64,000 bases of DNA from assembly GCF_003457605.1 (NCBI RefSeq), contig NZ_QRAN01000018.1, forward strand, positions 1 through 64,000, in the 5' to 3' direction. Made by a program: the position numbers and the translations under genes. Source of the stretch: Seongchinamella sediminis (GTDB lineage Bacteria > Pseudomonadota > Gammaproteobacteria > Pseudomonadales > Halieaceae). Position 1 is the first letter of the stretch; every line of letters starts with the position of its first letter. Below are positions 47,611 to 57,006 of this stretch, in pieces. The notes beneath the pieces are model-generated. The model made no database searches. It was not told the DNA's origin and worked only from the letters and a program-made list of their open reading frames with translations.

Positions 47611-48575
47611 GCCGGGCGCGGACTGAGGGCGCGGTGCACAGTCGAGCCCGTTTTGCTGACCGCTATAACGCCTGGCTGCGGCATCATCGACTGTCGGCCG
47701 CCGACAGCCTGCACCGGGTGCTGGAAAACCGGGTCTCCAGCCTGATGACCTGGCTGGTTATAGGCATCGCCCTGGCACTGCCGGTAGGCCTGGACGTGGC
47801 GCTGGACAACGCCACTGAGCTCAGTGCCGGCTGGGACAGCCCGGCGCAGATATCCCTGTTCCTGGAGGACGGGGTGAGTAGCGAGCAGGCCCTGGCGCTG
47901 GCCCGGGAGATTGAAGGCAGTGCTGATGTGGCCGCGGTCCTGTACGTGTCCCGCGAAGACGCCCTGGCCGAGTTCAGTGCGCTTTCGGGCTTTGCCGATG
48001 TTCTGGCCAGCCTCGAGGACAATCCCCTGCCCAACCTGCTGCTGGTTACCCCTGCAGCGGCCCTGGACGGGGCCGCGACTGGCGACCTGCGTGCCCGGCT
48101 GGCCGCAGAGAACAATGTCGCCGAGGCCGTGCTGGACATGGCCTGGCTGCAACGCCTCAACAGCCTGATGGACTTGAGCCGCCGGCTGGTGCTGGCGATT
48201 GGCGCATTGCTGGTGCTGGGGGTGCTCCTGATACTCGGCAACACGATACGCCTGGCTATTGAAAACCGGCGGGAGGAGATCGTGATCGTCAAGCTGGTTG
48301 GCGGCAGTAACCCCTTTGTCCGCAGGCCGTTTCTTTACACCGGGCTGTGGTACGGGGTCGGCGGCGGATTGTGCGCCGCCCTGCTGGTCAGCCTGTCACT
48401 GTGGTTTCTGGGCGCGCCGGTGGCTGATCTGGCGGCGCTCTACCAGAGTGACTTCAGCCTCCGCGGGCTGGGCCTGATGGGGGCTCTCAACCTGCTGATC
48501 CTGGGCGGCTTGCTCGGCCTGGCGGGGGCCTGGCTGGCGGTTACCCGGCACCTGGCCGATATCCAGCCGCGATGA
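47607..48575 (+). CDS. ftsX: Cell division protein FtsX
   Basis: 322 residues from GTG 47607. Four membrane segments in the usual layout: one near residue 45-65, then a periplasmic loop (about 65-185), then three near the C-terminus (LGVLLILGNTIRLAI and later). Partner of FtsE. The long N-terminal cytoplasmic region is typical of gammaproteobacteria. The CIRCE/rpoH region follows. Confidence 0.96.
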   Translation: MSRARTEGAVHSRARFADRYNAWLRHHRLSAADSLHRVLENRVSSLMTWLVIGIALALPVGLDVALDNATELSAGWDSPAQISLFLEDGVSSEQALALAREIEGSADVAAVLYVSREDALAEFSALSGFADVLASLEDNPLPNLLLVTPAAALDGAATGDLRARLAAENNVAEAVLDMAWLQRLNSLMDLSRRLVLAIGALLVLGVLLILGNTIRLAIENRREEIVIVKLVGGSNPFVRRPFLYTGLWYGVGGGLCAALLVSLSLWFLGAPVADLAALYQSDFSLRGLGLMGALNLLILGGLLGLAGAWLAVTRHLADIQPR

Positions 48576-48647
48576 TGGCAGCTTTCTGGACAGGTGACGT
48601 AACATATTGATTATATTGATATTTATTTAATAATTATTTTTTGCCGG

Positions 48648-48661
48648 CGGGAACTTTCCCG
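48648..48661. promoter_or_regulatory. Inverted repeat CGGGAA-N2-TTCCCG before CIRCE
   Basis: A 6-bp inverted repeat (48648-48653 and 48656-48661) lies 4 bp before the CIRCE element. It could be a second regulator site or a spacer hairpin. No known consensus was matched. Confidence 0.35.
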
Positions 48662-48664
48662 TGA

Positions 48665-48691
48665 TTAGCACTCTAATACAAAGAGTGCTAA
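48665..48691 (+). promoter_or_regulatory. CIRCE (HrcA) operator upstream of rpoH
   Basis: TTAGCACTC (48665-48673), nine-base spacer, GAGTGCTAA (48683-48691): a perfect match to the CIRCE consensus. TAATAC lies in the spacer and TAATAT on its right edge, so it probably overlaps the rpoH -10 region. HrcA normally represses groESL and dnaK operons through CIRCE and is released on heat shock. The rpoH ATG is 31 bp beyond it. Confidence 0.92.
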
Positions 48692-48721
48692 TATTGCCCG
48701 CCACTTAATGGAGATTCGACT

Positions 48722-49576
48722 ATGAGTAACAGCCTGCTACCTGTAGACCAGATGGTACCGGGAGCCAATCTCGCCGCCTATGTCCAGGCCGTGGGCAGTA
48801 TCCCTGTACTCAGTCCCGAGCGCGAGCGTGAGCTGGCCGAGGATCTCTATTACAACGAAAGCCTCGATGCGGCCCGGGAGCTGGTCATGTCCCACCTGCG
48901 CTTCGTGGTGCACATCGCCCGCAGCTACTCCGGCTATGGCCTGGCGGAAGCCGACCTGATCCAGGAGGGCAATGTTGGTCTGATGAAGGCGGTCAAGCGC
49001 TTCAACCCGGAAAAAGGGGTGCGCCTGGTGTCCTTCGCAGTGCACTGGATCAAGGCCGAGATGCACGAATTCATCCTGCGCAACTGGCGTATCGTCAAAG
49101 TGGCCACCACCAAGGCCCAGCGCAAGCTGTTCTTCAACCTGCGCAGCCAGAAAAAGAGCCTGGCCTGGCTTAGCGCCGATGAGGCGAAAGCCGTTGCCGA
49201 CGACCTCGGTGTGGACGTCAAGGAGGTGCATCGCATGGAGGGCCGCCTGGCCAGCCGCGACCTGGCCTATGACCTGCCCAGTGACAGCGACGAGGAGGAT
49301 AACTGGCAGGCACCCCAGTACTTCCTGGAGGACCAGACCTCCGATCCGGCGATGGCGGTGGAAGAAGGTGACTGGCAGCAGAATTCGGAAGCCCGCCTGC
49401 ACAGTGCACTGGCGGACCTCGATGAGCGCAGCCGCGATATCCTGGCCCAGCGCTGGCTGGCGGAAGAGAAGGCCACCCTGCACGAACTGGCCGACCAGTA
49501 CGGCGTATCCGCCGAGCGCATTCGCCAGCTGGAAGCCAATGCAATGAAAAAGCTGAAGGTCGCGATCGCCGCCTGA
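48722..49576 (+). CDS. rpoH: RNA polymerase sigma-32 factor RpoH
   Basis: 284 residues. Sigma-70 family region 2 (HLRFVVHIARSYSGYGLAEADLIQEGNVGLMKAVKRFNP is typical), the RpoH box QRKLFFNLRSQKK (about residues 132-144) and region 4 HTH (LHELADQYGVSAERIRQLEANAMKKLK). It directs transcription of chaperone and protease genes on heat stress. It follows ftsYEX as in most relatives. A perfect CIRCE operator sits in its promoter region, adding HrcA control to the usual sigma-32 controls. Confidence 0.97.
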   Translation: MSNSLLPVDQMVPGANLAAYVQAVGSIPVLSPERERELAEDLYYNESLDAARELVMSHLRFVVHIARSYSGYGLAEADLIQEGNVGLMKAVKRFNPEKGVRLVSFAVHWIKAEMHEFILRNWRIVKVATTKAQRKLFFNLRSQKKSLAWLSADEAKAVADDLGVDVKEVHRMEGRLASRDLAYDLPSDSDEEDNWQAPQYFLEDQTSDPAMAVEEGDWQQNSEARLHSALADLDERSRDILAQRWLAEEKATLHELADQYGVSAERIRQLEANAMKKLKVAIAA

Positions 49577-49595
49577 GCGAATAAACTTGCTTGAA

Positions 49596-49649
49596 GGAGC
49601 CCTCGCGGGAGGCGATGATGACATTAATCATCGCAATCCGGAGGGCTCC
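49596..49649 (+). terminator. Two-part nested hairpin after rpoH
   Basis: GGAGCCCTC (49596-49604) pairs with GAGGGCTCC (49641-49649), and inside it GCGATGAT (49612-49619) pairs with ATCATCGC (49627-49634). No T-run. It may terminate rpoH or mark a structured RNA. Confidence 0.5.
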
Positions 49650-49673
49650 GGCAATTCAGGGCTGACAAAAATC

Positions 49674-50051
49674 ATGGCAAAACTCTTCATTACCCTGGCA
49701 TCGCTCAGTGGCATGCTGGCCGTTGTCTTTGGCGCCTTCGGCGCCCACGGGCTGCGCAACCGGCTGGATGACTACCTGATGGGCGTGTTTGAAACCGCGG
49801 TGCAGTACCACTTCTACCATGCCCTGGCCCTGCTGGCCGTTGGCGTGATCGCACTCGGCCAGCCGCAGACAGTGATGCTCAAGAGCGCCGGTTGGCTGTT
49901 TGTCATCGGCACCCTGGTGTTCTCGGGCAGCCTCTACCTGCTGGCGCTGACCGGGCTGAAGTGGCTGGGCGCCGTCACGCCCCTGGGCGGGCTGGCGTTT
50001 ATTGCCGGCTGGGCCTGCCTGGCCGCTGCCGGCTGGAAACTGCTGGGCTGA
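49674..50051 (+). CDS. DUF423 membrane protein
   Basis: 125 residues from ATG 49674. Four membrane segments, with [19 protein letters not shown] and [19 protein letters not shown] as family marks. Widespread, unknown function. The stop is one base before trmB, so the two are cotranscribed. Confidence 0.88.
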   Translation: MAKLFITLASLSGMLAVVFGAFGAHGLRNRLDDYLMGVFETAVQYHFYHALALLAVGVIALGQPQTVMLKSAGWLFVIGTLVFSGSLYLLALTGLKWLGAVTPLGGLAFIAGWACLAAAGWKLLG

Positions 50052-50052
50052 T

Positions 50053-50739
50053 ATGAGCGACGGGAAAGTCCAGCGCAGAATCCGCAGTTACGTGCTGCGC
50101 ACCGGGCGCATGACCCCCGGGCAGGAGCGGGCCTTCGAGGAGAACTGGGCGCGCTGGGGGCTGGAGCACGGTGATGGGGCCCTGGATTTCGACGTCTGCT
50201 TTGGCCGCCCCGGACCCCGGGTGCTGGAAATCGGCTTCGGCATGGGCCAGTCCCTGGTGGCCATGGCGGCAGCGGCGCCGGAGAAAAATTTTGTCGGCAT
50301 AGAAGTGCACAAACCGGGCGTGGGACGCCTGCTGCACGCCATGGCCGCGGACCATGTAGACAACATCAGGGTCTACTGCCACGACGCGGTAGAGGTGCTG
50401 GAGGACTGTATCGCCGATGCCTCGCTCGACACCGTACAGGTATTTTTCCCCGATCCCTGGCACAAGAAGCGCCATCACAAGCGGCGGCTGATCCAGCCGG
50501 ACTTTGTCGCCCAGCTCACGCGCAAGCTGAAACCCGGCGGAATTCTCCACCTGGCCACCGACTGGGAAAACTATGCCGAGCAGATGATGGCGGTGTTGTC
50601 CGCCGCCGAAGGCCTGAGCAACCAGGCCGGGCCGGGGCAGTTCGCTCCGAGGCCCGAATCCCGCCCGCTGACCAAGTTCGAGGCCCGCGGCGAGCGTCTT
50701 GGCCACGGTGTTTGGGACCTGCTGTTCCAGCGCGACTGA
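50053..50739 (+). CDS. trmB: tRNA (guanine-N7-)-methyltransferase TrmB
   Basis: 228 residues from ATG 50053. SAM motif [13 protein letters not shown], the catalytic region [17 protein letters not shown] and the C-terminal [17 protein letters not shown]. It methylates G46 of tRNAs. It converges with hemW on the minus strand. Confidence 0.96.
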   Translation: MSDGKVQRRIRSYVLRTGRMTPGQERAFEENWARWGLEHGDGALDFDVCFGRPGPRVLEIGFGMGQSLVAMAAAAPEKNFVGIEVHKPGVGRLLHAMAADHVDNIRVYCHDAVEVLEDCIADASLDTVQVFFPDPWHKKRHHKRRLIQPDFVAQLTRKLKPGGILHLATDWENYAEQMMAVLSAAEGLSNQAGPGQFAPRPESRPLTKFEARGERLGHGVWDLLFQRD

Positions 50740-50748
50740 CGAACCTGG

Positions 50749-51882
50749 TTAGCCCGGCAGGAACTCGGCGATTACCGTATCCAGGAACCTGCGTCCCAGC
50801 GCTGTCGCGCTGATGTTGTCCGCCCGCTGCGCCAGCAACTCCCGCGCCAGCAAGTTCCCCAGCGCCGGCTGCAGGCTGTCCGCGGCCAGGCCGGTCACCT
50901 GCTCGAACCAGGGCAGGCTGAAGCCCTCGTTGAGGCGCAGGGCGAACAGCATGAATTCACTGACGGTCTCCGCAGCGTCCAGTTCGCGGCTGCTGGCGGT
51001 AAAACGATCACCGGCCAGGTAATCCCGCGGCGCCCGGGTCTTGGCGTAGCGCAGGATACCGCCCTCCGGGCGGGTGATCTTGCCGTGGGCACCGGCGCCC
51101 AGCGCCAGGTAGTCGCCGAACGACCAGTAATTGAGGTTGTGGCGGCACTGTGCGCCGGGCCGGCTGTAGGCGGAAACCTCGTACTGCCGGTAACCTCCTG
51201 TGGCCAGCAACTGCTCGCCCGCGTCCTGGATATCCGCCAGGGTGTCCTCCACCGGCAGGACGGGCGGCCGCTTGTTGAATACCGTGTTGGGCTCAATGGT
51301 CAGCTGGTACCAGGACAGGTGCGGCGGGGCGAAGCCGATGGCGGTGCGCAGGTCCTCCAGTGCGTCGGCTTCGCTCTGCCCCGGCAGGCCGTGCATGAGG
51401 TCGAGGTTGAAGCTGTCGAAACCCGCGGCCCGGGTGTGGTCGACCGCGGCCCGGGCCTGCTCGGTGTCGTGGACCCGGCCCAGCGCCTGCAGCTTGTCAT
51501 CCTGGAAACTCTGGATACCCAGTGACAACCGGTTAATGCCGGCCTGGCGAAAGCCGAGGAACTTGTCGGCTTCGGCGCTGCCGGGATTGGCCTCCATGGT
51601 TGCCTCCAGGTTCGGTGCCAGCGCCAGCAGCTGCCCCACACCCTGCAGCAGTTGCGCAATGGATTCGGCACTGAACAGGCTGGGGGTACCGCCACCGATG
51701 AACAGGGTCTGTACTTGCCGCCCTGCCGCCAGTTGCCGGTCATGGCGCAGGTCCGCCAGCAGGGCCTGGATATAGTCCTGCTCGGGTATCTGCGCTGCCT
51801 CGTGGGAATTGAAGTCGCAATAGGGGCACTTGCGCTCACACCAGGGCAGGTGGATGTAGAGGCTCAGCGGTGGCAGCGGCAT
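50749..51882 (-). CDS. hemW: Radical SAM heme chaperone HemW
   Basis: 377 residues from ATG 51882. Radical SAM motif CERKCPYCDF (about 15-24), then GGGTPSLFSAE, ATMEANPGS, SLGIQSFQDDKL and NLDLMHGLPGQ. The residues that distinguish HemW from coproporphyrinogen oxidase HemN are in place, as far as seen. Thought to bind heme and deliver it to target proteins. It is 4 bp downstream of rdgB and cotranscribed. Confidence 0.95.
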   Translation of the reverse strand: MPLPPLSLYIHLPWCERKCPYCDFNSHEAAQIPEQDYIQALLADLRHDRQLAAGRQVQTLFIGGGTPSLFSAESIAQLLQGVGQLLALAPNLEATMEANPGSAEADKFLGFRQAGINRLSLGIQSFQDDKLQALGRVHDTEQARAAVDHTRAAGFDSFNLDLMHGLPGQSEADALEDLRTAIGFAPPHLSWYQLTIEPNTVFNKRPPVLPVEDTLADIQDAGEQLLATGGYRQYEVSAYSRPGAQCRHNLNYWSFGDYLALGAGAHGKITRPEGGILRYAKTRAPRDYLAGDRFTASSRELDAAETVSEFMLFALRLNEGFSLPWFEQVTGLAADSLQPALGNLLARELLAQRADNISATALGRRFLDTVIAEFLPG

Positions 51883-51886
51883 GGGC

Positions 51887-52483
51887 CTAGCGATTGCTGG
51901 CCAGGGCCTGCAGCAACAGGGCGCTGGCCCGGGCCCGGTGGCTGATCCGGTTTTTCTCCTCGGGCGCCAGCTGTGCGCTGCTGCAGTCGTGCTCGGGGAC
52001 ATAGAACAGCGGGTCGTAGCCGAATCCCTGCTCGCCCTGGGCGGCAAACAGTATGCGCCCCTCCCAGCTGCCCTGGCAGACCAGCGGCATTGGGTCCAGG
52101 GCGTGACGCATATACACCAGCACACACTGGAACCGGGCGCTGCGCTGCTCTTCCGGCACGCCCTCCAGGGCGGCCAGCAGTTTGGTGTTGTTGGCGGCGT
52201 CGCCGCCGCCAGCGTAGCGGGCGGAATGAATGCCCGGGGCGCCCTGCAGGTAATCCACCGCCAGCCCGGAGTCATCGGCAATAGCCGGCAGGCCGGTGTG
52301 CTGGCAGGCGGCCCGCGCCTTGATGATGGCGTTTTCCACAAAACTGAGGCCGTCCTCCGCCACCGCCGGCACCGCGAATGCGGCCTGTGACCTGATATCC
52401 ATCGCCAGGGGCGCCAGTATGCGCCTGAATTCCTTCAGCTTGCCGGCGTTGCCGCTGGCGAGCACGACGATCTGCTGGTCCAT
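51887..52483 (-). CDS. rdgB: XTP/dITP diphosphatase RdgB
   Basis: 198 residues. HAM1 family: [57 protein letters not shown] and SHRARA near the end. It removes non-canonical purine triphosphates. First of the minus-strand pair rdgB-hemW, with DUF4426 and metW upstream. Confidence 0.97.
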   Translation of the reverse strand: MDQQIVVLASGNAGKLKEFRRILAPLAMDIRSQAAFAVPAVAEDGLSFVENAIIKARAACQHTGLPAIADDSGLAVDYLQGAPGIHSARYAGGGDAANNTKLLAALEGVPEEQRSARFQCVLVYMRHALDPMPLVCQGSWEGRILFAAQGEQGFGYDPLFYVPEHDCSSAQLAPEEKNRISHRARASALLLQALASNR

Positions 52484-52490
52484 GGCGCCC

Positions 52491-52931
52491 TCAGTCCTCG
52501 TACATCTTGTGTTTCAGCTCGAAGGTATAGGTCTCGGTGGCGCCCTCGGGGCGGAAGAATATCTCGAAGAAACGGTGCTCCTCGTTGAGGAAGCGGATCT
52601 CGGCAATATAGTAAATTGCCGGGCCTTCCCGCACTTCCTGGAACTCCAGTTCTTCCTGCTTCTGCAGCAGGTCCCGGGTGCTGCCCTTGAGCTGCATGGG
52701 CCGGCCCACGTCGCCGCCCTCGGGCAACTTCTCCCGCACCGACAGGTTGAGAATCGCCCGGTCCTTACCCCGGACAATGCCGTAGGCGGCGGCCACCTCG
52801 GGTTCGATAAAGGTGGTGTTGACCACGCTGTAGTGCAATTCGTAGGGGCCGTAGCTTTGCGACTGCTGGGCCTGGGCGGGCGCCACCTGCAGGGCAATGA
52901 CGGTGAACAGGATGGTAATGAAACGGTACAT
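52491..52931 (-). CDS. DUF4426 secreted protein
   Basis: 146 residues. Signal peptide (about 1-21), then a beta-rich domain starting [27 protein letters not shown], which identifies DUF4426. Periplasmic, unknown function. It is conserved between metW and rdgB in Pseudomonas, and shows the same order here. Confidence 0.9.
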   Translation of the reverse strand: MYRFITILFTVIALQVAPAQAQQSQSYGPYELHYSVVNTTFIEPEVAAAYGIVRGKDRAILNLSVREKLPEGGDVGRPMQLKGSTRDLLQKQEELEFQEVREGPAIYYIAEIRFLNEEHRFFEIFFRPEGATETYTFELKHKMYED

Positions 52932-52938
52932 GATGACC

Positions 52939-53529
52939 TCAGCGGGTGATGTGGTAAATCGCCGTAGTGGCGAACAGGTTGGGCCAGGCGTTGGCCAGCA
53001 GCGGCTCGCGCTCTGTATTACCTACTACGTCGCGAGCCAGTATGCGGATGCCTCGCTCCCGGCACAGGGCCTCGAAGTCACGCACGGTGCAAAAATGGAT
53101 GTTGGGGGTGTTGTACCAGGTGTAGGGCATGAACTTCGATACCGGCATGCGGCCCCGGGCGCCCAGGTAAAGGCGGCACTTCCAGTGGCCGAAGTTGGGG
53201 AAGGTCACAATGCACTGGCGGCCGATACGCAACATTTCCTCCAGCACCCGGTCCGGGTAGTGCACCGCCTGCAGGGCGTGGGCCAGCACCACGGTGTCGA
53301 AGCTCTGGTCCGGGAAGTTGCCCAGGCCCTTGTCCATGTCCTGTTCGATAATGTCGAGGCCGCGGCCGATGGCCGCGTTGATATTGTCCTGGTCAATCTC
53401 GATGCCGGTGCCGCGCACCTGGCGCTGGTCGCGCAGGGTCTGCAGGAACTCGCCACTGGCGCAGCCCAGGTCCAGCACCCTGGAACCGGGTTCTATCCAG
53501 CGCAGGATGTGGGACAGGTCCTGGCGCAT
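52939..53529 (-). CDS. metW: Methionine biosynthesis methyltransferase-like protein MetW
   Basis: 196 residues. SAM motif VLDLGCASGEFL and FDTVVLAHALQAVHYPDRVLEEMLRIG. MetW is required with MetX for methionine synthesis in many proteobacteria, its exact role being an activating partner or methyltransferase. It overlaps metX by 1 base. Confidence 0.95.
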   Translation of the reverse strand: MRQDLSHILRWIEPGSRVLDLGCASGEFLQTLRDQRQVRGTGIEIDQDNINAAIGRGLDIIEQDMDKGLGNFPDQSFDTVVLAHALQAVHYPDRVLEEMLRIGRQCIVTFPNFGHWKCRLYLGARGRMPVSKFMPYTWYNTPNIHFCTVRDFEALCRERGIRILARDVVGNTEREPLLANAWPNLFATTAIYHITR

Positions 53530-54677
53530 CAGCCCTTACCTCCAACCCGCCGCATGTAGGCGTTGAAGGCGGCCAGGTAGCGGGGTATGGGCATGAGGAA
53601 AGCGTCGTGGCCCTCGTCGGCGTCTATTTCGGTATAGGTCACCGGCCGCTCGGCGGCGATCAGGGCATCGACGATCTCCCGGGAGCGCGCCGGGGAGAAG
53701 CGCCAGTCGGTGCTGAAGGAGGCGACAAAAAAACTGCAGCGGGCGTTGCGGAAGGCCCTGACCGGATCGTGGTCGTATTCCCGGGCCAGGTCGAAGTAGT
53801 CCAGCGCCCGGGTCATCAGGATGTAGGTGTTGGCATCGAAGCTGCCGGAAAACTGGCTGCCCTGGTAGCGCAGGTAGCTCTGCACCTGGAATTCGATGTT
53901 GTCCTCGTCGCCCATCTCGAAGCTGCCGGAGCGCAGCTCGCGGCCGAACTTGTTGGCCATTGCCTCGTCGGACAGGTAGGTAATGTGGCCGACCATGCGG
54001 GCCAGCGCCAGTCCCTGGGCCGGGGTGGTTTGCTGGTAAATGTAGTTACCGCCGGCGAATGCCGGATCGGAAATAATCGCCTGGCGGGCGAGCTCGTTGA
54101 AGGCCAGGTTCTGGGCACTGAGTTTCATCGCCGCGGCGATGACCACGCAGTGCCTGAGGCGGTCGGGGTACTCCAGTGACCAGCGCATGGCCTGCATGCC
54201 GCCGAGGCTGCCGCCGATAACGGCGGCCCAGCAGTCTATGCCCAGCCTGTCCGCCAGCCGGGCCTGGCTGTGAACCCAGTCACGGGCGCGCAGGGGCGGG
54301 AAGTCCGGTCCCCAGGGCCTGCCGCTGTCGGGGTTGATACTGGTGGGGCCGGTGGAGCCATGACAGCCGCCGAGGTTATTGAGGCTGACCACGAAGAAGC
54401 GCTCGGTGTCGATGGGCTTGCCCGGACCAATACATTCGTTCCACCAGCCGGGTTTGCGGTCATCCTCGCTGTGGTAGCCGGCGGCGTGGTGGTGGCCGGA
54501 GAGGGCGTGACAGATCAGTACCGCGTTGCTCCTGTCGGCATTGAGTTCGCCGTAGGTCTCGTAAACCAGGTCATAGCGGTCGAGCGTTCTGCCGCAGGCG
54601 AGGGTCAGCGGCTGGTCGAAATGCGCCAGCTGGGGCGTGACAATGCCCAGGGACCGGCTGTCGCGGGGTGCGGCCAT
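53529..54677 (-). CDS. metX: Homoserine O-acyltransferase MetX
   Basis: 382 residues. Alpha/beta hydrolase: [26 protein letters not shown], nucleophile elbow [12 protein letters not shown], and a C-terminal [10 protein letters not shown] with the catalytic His. Together with MetW it forms the first committed step of methionine synthesis; in Pseudomonas the pair uses succinyl-CoA. Acetyl or succinyl specificity cannot be fixed by eye. Confidence 0.95.
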   Translation of the reverse strand: MAAPRDSRSLGIVTPQLAHFDQPLTLACGRTLDRYDLVYETYGELNADRSNAVLICHALSGHHHAAGYHSEDDRKPGWWNECIGPGKPIDTERFFVVSLNNLGGCHGSTGPTSINPDSGRPWGPDFPPLRARDWVHSQARLADRLGIDCWAAVIGGSLGGMQAMRWSLEYPDRLRHCVVIAAAMKLSAQNLAFNELARQAIISDPAFAGGNYIYQQTTPAQGLALARMVGHITYLSDEAMANKFGRELRSGSFEMGDEDNIEFQVQSYLRYQGSQFSGSFDANTYILMTRALDYFDLAREYDHDPVRAFRNARCSFFVASFSTDWRFSPARSREIVDALIAAERPVTYTEIDADEGHDAFLMPIPRYLAAFNAYMRRVGGKG

Positions 54678-54687
54678 CAGCGCTTAC

Positions 54688-55275
54688 TCAGAGACCGATG
54701 ACCAGTGCCGGGTGCAGGCCCACCCCGGTAGCCATGTGGCGCAGGGCAATCTGGATAACATTGATGAGGATGAACAGCAGGATCGGGGAAAAATCCATGC
54801 CGCCCATGGGCGGCAGCAACTTGCGGAAGGGCGCCATTACCGGTTCGGTGATCTGGTACAGCAGGAAAACCGCGGGATTGCCGCTGCCGGGCGCCAGCCA
54901 GCTGAGGATAATCATCGCCAGCAGGGCGAAAAAATAAATATTCACCAGCAGCCCGACCAGGCCCAGCGCCGACCACAGGAGCAGCAACACCGGATTGGGC
55001 AGGCCGAGCCCGTACAGCCCCATCAGCACCATGATGGACAGCATCTGCAGCAGCAGGGCCAGCAACAGCGAGGCCAGGTCCATCCCCGCGAGGCCGGGTA
55101 TCACCCGGCGCAGCGGCAGTACCAGGGGATTGGTGACCTTGACCAGGAACTGGCTGATCGGGTTGTAAAAGTCGGCGCGCACCAGTTGCAGCAGGAAACG
55201 CAGCACCATGGCGAGCAGGTACAGGGTCAGCGCGGTCTGTACCAGGTAGATCATAATCTCGTTGAAAGCGCCCAT
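54688..55275 (-). CDS. YggT family membrane protein
   Basis: 195 residues from ATG 55275 (MGAFNEIMIYLVQTALTLYL). Two copies of the YggT unit (one per half), each with the typical YNPISQFLVKVTNPLVLPLRRVIPG and YQITEPVMAPFRKLLPPMGG. Unknown envelope role, sometimes linked to osmotic stress. It is 4 bp from proC and cotranscribed with it. Confidence 0.93.
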   Translation of the reverse strand: MGAFNEIMIYLVQTALTLYLLAMVLRFLLQLVRADFYNPISQFLVKVTNPLVLPLRRVIPGLAGMDLASLLLALLLQMLSIMVLMGLYGLGLPNPVLLLLWSALGLVGLLVNIYFFALLAMIILSWLAPGSGNPAVFLLYQITEPVMAPFRKLLPPMGGMDFSPILLFILINVIQIALRHMATGVGLHPALVIGL

Positions 55276-55279
55276 GTTG

Positions 55280-56098
55280 CTATCCCATCTCCCTCGCCAT
55301 TTCATCGGCCCGGTCTGCCGCGGCCTGCATGGCCGTACTGACCACCTGGCGCAGCCCGGCGGCCTCGAAACTCTCCACCGCGGCCTGGGTGGTGCCTCCG
55401 GGGCTGGTCACCCGGCGGCGCAGTTCCACCAGGTCGACATCGCTTTCCAGGGCCATCCGGGCCGCCCCCAGCGCGGTTTGCTGGGCCAATTGGGTCGCAG
55501 TGTCCCGCTCCAGCCCCTGGGCCTCGGCGGCGGCTATCATCGCTTCCATAAACAGGAAGAAATAGGCAGGGCCGCTGCCGGAGAGGGCGGTGACCGCGTC
55601 CAGGTCTTTTTCCCGCGGTACCCAGCTGACTAAACCCACCGCCGCAAGCACCTGTCCGGCATGCGCCCGCTGCGCCTCGCTGACCTGCTCATTGGCGAAC
55701 AGGCCGCTGGCGCCGCAACCGAGCAGGGCCGGGGTGTTGGGCATGCAGCGCACGATGGCGGTGGTCTCCCCCAGCCAGGACTGCAGGCTGTTGATGGTGA
55801 TGCCGGCGGCGATGGAAATGACCAGGGCGTTTGCCTCCAGGCTGGCGGCAATGCCCGTGCATACCTCGGCCATGACCTGCGGCTTGACCGCCAGGATAAT
55901 GACGTCCGCTCCGGCCACTGCCGCGTTATTGCTGTCACAGGCGGTCACCGGCGCCACCTGCTGCAATCGCGCAAGGCTTTCCGGGTAAGGATCCGCGGCG
56001 CGGATGTGATCGGCCGGGTGGCCGGCTTCGACGAGGCCGCCGACAATGCTGTTGGCCATGTTGCCGGCGCCGATAAAGGCGATGGTGGGAGTACTCAA
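55280..56098 (-). CDS. proC: Pyrroline-5-carboxylate reductase
   Basis: 272 residues. NAD(P)-binding start IAFIGAGNMANSIVGGLVEAG and the C-terminal signature VTALSGSGPAYFFLFMEAM and VTSPGGTTQAAVESFEAAG. It makes proline. Positioned between yggT and yggS, as in most gammaproteobacteria. Confidence 0.97.
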   Translation of the reverse strand: MSTPTIAFIGAGNMANSIVGGLVEAGHPADHIRAADPYPESLARLQQVAPVTACDSNNAAVAGADVIILAVKPQVMAEVCTGIAASLEANALVISIAAGITINSLQSWLGETTAIVRCMPNTPALLGCGASGLFANEQVSEAQRAHAGQVLAAVGLVSWVPREKDLDAVTALSGSGPAYFFLFMEAMIAAAEAQGLERDTATQLAQQTALGAARMALESDVDLVELRRRVTSPGGTTQAAVESFEAAGLRQVVSTAMQAAADRADEMAREMG

Positions 56099-56177
56099 TG
56101 CTTTGGATCTCAGTCAGTCGCGGAAGTAACGGTTGGTTACGCTAAACAGCCAGTATACCGCCCGCAGCCGGTCAATA

Positions 56178-56870
56178 TCACCTCTGCCGCGGCCCAAAAA
56201 TCGCAGTACCAATGCGAATCATCGTCGACCCCTCGGCGATGGCCGCTTGCCAGTCGCCGGACATGCCCATTGACAGGGTGTCCAGCTGCGGGTGGTGCTG
56301 TTGCAGCGCCTCGAATAGCTGGCGCAGGCGGGCAAAGGCGCGCCGCTGTTCGGTCTCGTCGTCGCTGGCCGCGGGAATCGCCATCAGCCCCCGCAGCTGC
56401 AGGCGGGGCAGTTCGTCCACCAGCGCCGCCAGCCCCGGCAGTGCTTCCTCGCTGGCGCCGGACTTGCTTGCCTCGCCGGAAATATTCACCTGCAGGCAAA
56501 CCTGCAGGGGGGGCAGCTCCGCTGGCCGCTGTTCACTCAGCCTGCGGGCGATCTTTTCCCGGTCAACGCTGTGCACCCACTGGAAGTGTTCGGCGATGGG
56601 ACGTGTCTTGTTGGACTGTATCGGGCCAATAAAATGCCAGGTCAGCGGCAGGTCGGCCAGTTCGTCGATCTTGGCCAGCGCTTCCTGCAGGTAGCTTTCC
56701 CCGAACTGGTCCAGACCGCAGGCGTGGGCGGCCCGGATGTCGGCCGCGGGCCGGGTTTTGCTGACTGCCAGCAGGACGACGTCACGTTCCGCTTTTTGGC
56801 TTTTTTCGGCACTCAGACGTACCCTCTGGAGCAGCTTTGCTATATTGTCTTTGGGGATGGGCTGGTTCAT
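56178..56870 (-). CDS. yggS: PLP homeostasis protein YggS
   Basis: 230 residues from ATG 56870. VVLLAVSKTRPAADIRAA carries the PLP lysine, followed by FGESYLQEALAKIDEL, WHFIGPIQSNKTR, QVNISGEASKSG and MGMSGDWQAAIAEGSTMIRIGTAIFG. It controls vitamin B6 and amino-acid balance. Divergent from pilT. Confidence 0.96.
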   Translation of the reverse strand: MNQPIPKDNIAKLLQRVRLSAEKSQKAERDVVLLAVSKTRPAADIRAAHACGLDQFGESYLQEALAKIDELADLPLTWHFIGPIQSNKTRPIAEHFQWVHSVDREKIARRLSEQRPAELPPLQVCLQVNISGEASKSGASEEALPGLAALVDELPRLQLRGLMAIPAASDDETEQRRAFARLRQLFEALQQHHPQLDTLSMGMSGDWQAAIAEGSTMIRIGTAIFGPRQR

Positions 56871-57006
56871 GTCGCGAATGGTAGCTGATTCGCGGCATCC
56901 GGGGCCATATAAAGCCTGCATAAAGAAAACAGAACGGCCACTGTGTCGCGGTCTGGCGGTACCTGGGCAGCCTGAAAGGCGAGCCGCCACACCAGAGGGG
57001 ATAAAT

